Shown piece after piece: positions 5,333 to 5,661 of a stretch of 5,661 bases of DNA; the stretch's first letter is position 1; each line of letters opens with the position of its first letter. The notes beneath the pieces are model-generated. The model was not told the origin of the DNA. It was given only the letters and a program-made list of their open reading frames with translations, and searched no databases. The stretch is from Gallionellaceae bacterium UBA6222 (GTDB taxonomy: Bacteria; Pseudomonadota; Gammaproteobacteria; Burkholderiales; Gallionellaceae). The translations under genes were made by a program, and so were the position numbers. The stretch lies in NCBI GenBank assembly GCA_002421915.1, contig DISA01000041.1:1927-7587 (forward strand), read 5' to 3'.

Positions 5333-5366
5333 GTTACTTTCTTTTGCTTCGCCAAAAGAAAGTAAC
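5333..5366. repeat. 14-bp perfect-stem hairpin repeat (GTTACTTTCTTTTG/CAAAAGAAAGTAAC)
   Basis: The arms 5333-5346 and 5353-5366 are exact reverse complements around CTTCGC. The unit, followed by CAAAGAAAAGGCGACCC, is one I recall as a highly repeated intergenic sequence in betaproteobacteria. As RNA it would form a stable long stem downstream of aroC and the PIN gene, where it could serve as a 3' stabilising or processing structure. It is nearly symmetric, so it would fold on either strand. Confidence 0.8.
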
Positions 5367-5410
5367 CAAAGAAAAGGCGACCCTAGTTTACCGCCCACTA
5401 CGTGGGTTCC

Positions 5411-5519
5411 CTCGTTCAGAAGCAAACGAGCGGGGCTGCGCAACTCGCACGATCCGCTACGCGGCCACGTGCTCAAACAGTGCTCGCCTAACCCCACCGC
5501 TCATTCACTTCTGAACGAG
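5411..5519. repeat. Long-range inverted repeat enclosing about 85 bp
   Basis: CTCGTTCAGAAG (5411-5422) and CTTCTGAACGAG (5508-5519) are perfect 12-bp reverse complements. An inner pair, GAGCGG (5428-5433) with CCGCTC (5497-5502), continues the stem, and GGGG (5432-5435) faces CCCC (5492-5495). The enclosed loop has its own small hairpin and a repeated GTGCTC (5469-5474, 5481-5485 region). The result is a branched cloverleaf-like structure of about 109 nt with no coding potential. Confidence 0.65.
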
Positions 5520-5590
5520 GCGGCGCTCAAGGGAAATAAATTCAACTGCGGTTTTGTGTGCGCGTTACGCACGCTTCTCTTTTTTGTTTG

Positions 5591-5614
5591 GCGAGGCGGG
5601 CATGCCCGCCTCGC
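5591..5614. repeat. Perfect 24-bp GC-rich palindrome
   Basis: GCGAGGCGGGCA (5591-5602) is followed immediately by its exact reverse complement (5603-5614) with no spacer. A T-rich stretch lies just before it on the plus strand (5580-5589), which is the wrong side for a plus-strand intrinsic terminator, and on the minus strand it reads as A-rich. It looks like another dispersed palindrome unit. Confidence 0.75.
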
Positions 5615-5627
5615 GGGTTGGCTTTTA

Positions 5628-5661
5628 GGTTTTAGGGCCACTAGTGTCCGGTTAAAAACGA
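5628..5661. mobile_element. Possible terminal end of an insertion sequence at the window edge
   Basis: The last bases contain GGCCACTAGTGTCCGGTTAAAAAC, split here as GGCCACTAGTG and TCCGGTTAAAAAC, including the palindrome CACTAGTG (5639-5646). The TAGTGTCCGGTTAAAA pattern reminds me of terminal inverted repeats of IS4-like elements, but this is from memory only. No transposase is inside the window, so the element would have to lie to the right of position 5661. Confidence 0.25.

Larger units (their letters stand above)
5253..5661. other. Gene-free block of nested palindromic repeats
   Basis: No reading frame here looks coding on either strand. The one long minus-strand frame (5497 to 5129) runs through the repeats and into the PIN gene antisense. 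The block instead contains a chain of inverted repeats (itemised separately), short hairpins such as CCCAC/GTGGG (5394-5406), CCGC/GCGG (5454-5464) and GTGCG/CGCAC (5558-5572), and a possible insertion-sequence edge at its right end. It resembles a composite dispersed intergenic repeat of betaproteobacteria rather than decayed coding DNA. Confidence 0.7.

Noticed and set aside
5311..5366. Intrinsic terminator after the PIN gene
   Set aside because: The hairpins are good but neither is followed by a T-run on the plus strand. Termination here cannot be claimed from sequence.
5129..5497. 122-codon minus-strand frame across the PIN 3' end and the repeat block
   Set aside because: Half of it is antisense PIN gene and half is translated repeat. 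Such repeat-derived peptides are a common mis-annotation.
5253..5661. CRISPR array or integron attC array
   Set aside because: The repeats are all different inverted repeats. There are no equally spaced direct repeats, no spacers and no nearby cas or integrase gene.

Overview
The window looks like chromosomal DNA of a Gram-negative bacterium, most likely a betaproteobacterium of the Nitrosomonadales/Gallionellaceae type. That placement is an inference from the fairly GC-rich codon use, the protein families and the style of the dispersed palindromic repeats. No taxonomic marker gene is present.

Layout, left to right. (1) Positions 1-40 hold the first 13 codons of a leftward gene whose N-terminus resembles the large DUF3683 FAD/FMN-binding oxidoreductases. 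(2) Diverging from it, rightward, is thpR (RNA 2',3'-cyclic phosphodiesterase, 130-678). A 23-codon small ORF (700-771) with a near-perfect Shine-Dalgarno follows, and its tail overlaps the end of the convergent tcdA gene. (3) A leftward three-gene cluster runs from 3479 to 764: a zinc-free MDR/quinone-type oxidoreductase, a TatD-family hydrolase of the YjjV type, and tcdA (ct6A tRNA dehydratase). The last two are 2 bp apart, so they are probably co-transcribed. (4) A 173-bp divergent intergenic region carries a double-hairpin repeat and leads into rightward aroC (chorismate synthase, 3653-4747). (5) Ten bases after aroC is an AT-richer gene for a PIN-domain (VapC-like) protein, with no visible antitoxin. 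(6) Positions 5253-5661 have no convincing gene and are packed with palindromic repeats, possibly ending at the edge of an insertion sequence.

The conserved genes are housekeeping: RNA end processing or repair, tRNA modification, a DNase/metal hydrolase, and the last step of the shikimate pathway. The interesting content is in what surrounds and interrupts them. A CCCTCTCC/GGAGAGGG palindromic repeat appears twice. One copy forms the leader of the YjjV-type gene and buries its ribosome binding site. The other sits inside the oxidoreductase gene as an in-frame 84-bp (28-codon) insertion, flanked by a 10-bp near-identical direct repeat. In addition, the last ~45 codons of aroC abruptly change codon preference just before the foreign-looking PIN gene and repeat block, suggesting recombination at that junction.

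No CRISPR array, tRNA, rRNA or complete insertion sequence was seen.
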